From an uncultured Phaeodactylibacter sp. (GTDB taxonomy: Bacteria; Bacteroidota; Bacteroidia; Chitinophagales; Saprospiraceae), in assembly GCA_913062745.1 (NCBI GenBank), contig CAJXXJ010000026.1, positions 1 to 14,737 on the forward strand: 14,737 bases of DNA. Reading direction: 5' to 3'. The notes under the pieces are model-generated. The model saw only the letters and a list, made by a program, of their open reading frames with translations, made no database searches and had not been told where the DNA came from. The translations under genes were made by a program, and so were the position numbers. This document shows, piece after piece, positions 14,351 through 14,737 of this stretch (the first letter of the stretch is position 1; every line of letters begins with the position of its first letter).

Positions 14351-14737
14351 ATGAGACAGGATTTGAGTTTGTCATCCCATCCAACAAATACCGAAGCGTC
14401 CCTTCAGCTGAAAGCGGTTTTCGATTCCGCTACAGATGGCATCATCACTATTGATGAAGAGGGGATTATCCAGATGGCCAACCCGGCAGCTGCCGAGCTA
14501 TTCGGGTATGCGAAGGAAGACCTCATTGGTGCTTCCATCAATATGCTCATGCCCAGTCCGCACGCTCAGCAGCACGATGCTTACATTCAGCGCTATATGC
14601 GCACCGGCGAAGCTAAGATAATCGGAATAGGCAGAGAAGTATCCGGAAAGAAAAAAGACGGCCGCCTCTTCCCTATCCGGCTAAGCATCAGCGAGGTCCC
14701 ACTGAAGGACGGCCGGCTCTTTACCGGAATTGTGCAC
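14351..14737 (+). CDS. FixL-type heme PAS sensor, 3' end missing
   Basis: The gene runs off the right edge; 129 residues are visible from the ATG at 14351. A GTG at 14336 in the same frame is an alternative start. Residues 20-129 form a PAS domain: AVFDSATDGIITIDEEG, then NPAAAELFGY, EDLIGASINMLMP. The part that follows has the FixL heme-pocket signature: QQHDAYIQRYMRTGE, IIGIGREVSGKKKDG and LFPIRLSISE. His75 corresponds to the heme-proximal His200 and Arg95 to Arg220 of Bradyrhizobium FixL, with the same distance of 20. FixL senses oxygen by heme in the PAS domain and controls a histidine kinase. Here the output domain is outside the window and could be a kinase, cyclase or other. No membrane segment precedes the PAS domain, so the visible part is cytoplasmic. 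Confidence 0.85.
   Translation, partial: MRQDLSLSSHPTNTEASLQLKAVFDSATDGIITIDEEGIIQMANPAAAELFGYAKEDLIGASINMLMPSPHAQQHDAYIQRYMRTGEAKIIGIGREVSGKKKDGRLFPIRLSISEVPLKDGRLFTGIVH

Overview
The window looks like chromosome of a Bacteroidota bacterium, most likely from the Saprospiria (Lewinella/Phaeodactylibacter-like). The lineage call is an inference. It rests on the gene order bamD-rpoZ-coaBC-porD, which is typical of the phylum, on type IX secretion (T9SS)-linked proteins (PorD/DUF4835 and a PorE-like protein), on many secreted proteins whose signal peptides end in A-Q, and on a moderate GC content. I see no mobile element, CRISPR array, rRNA or tRNA, and no transferred island.

Left part, plus strand (1-4328). 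The window opens inside a gene for a parallel beta-helix surface/secreted protein (to 943), closed by a strong hairpin terminator. After a 398-base gap comes a 652-aa secreted protein with four Cys-headed MORN modules followed by a complete caspase-like (C14) domain with its His/Cys dyad. Its terminator is followed directly by a PLP enzyme of the ACC deaminase/D-cysteine desulfhydrase family, whose diagnostic residues point to the D-cysteine desulfhydrase side. A bidirectional terminator separates it from the convergent block.

Central block, minus strand (12138 down to 4394). Seven genes run the same way with small gaps or overlaps: bamD, rpoZ, coaBC, porD, an unrecognised 543-aa secreted protein, purN, and a 691-aa TPR/PD40/CRD protein that resembles PorE but ends in a SPOR-type domain instead of OmpA. 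The block mixes housekeeping genes (RNA polymerase omega, CoA and purine synthesis) with outer-membrane assembly and T9SS parts. A good Bacteroidota-type promoter (TTG-N20-TAATTTTG) lies just before bamD and would give a nearly leaderless message.

Right part (12411-14737). A DUF3137 membrane protein (plus) converges on a tandem universal stress protein (minus), and the two stop codons overlap. Divergent from the stress protein, across a 204-base region with dyads and repeated TTGTCAT motifs, starts a PAS-domain protein that runs off the window. This PAS domain carries the FixL heme-pocket signature (proximal His75 and Arg95), so it is probably an oxygen or gas sensor, perhaps a histidine kinase.

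The most interesting items are the MORN-caspase, the SPOR-tailed PorE-like protein inside the bamD/porD block, the heme-PAS sensor, the D-cysteine desulfhydrase-type active site, and the unusual CoaC active-site residues in CoaBC.
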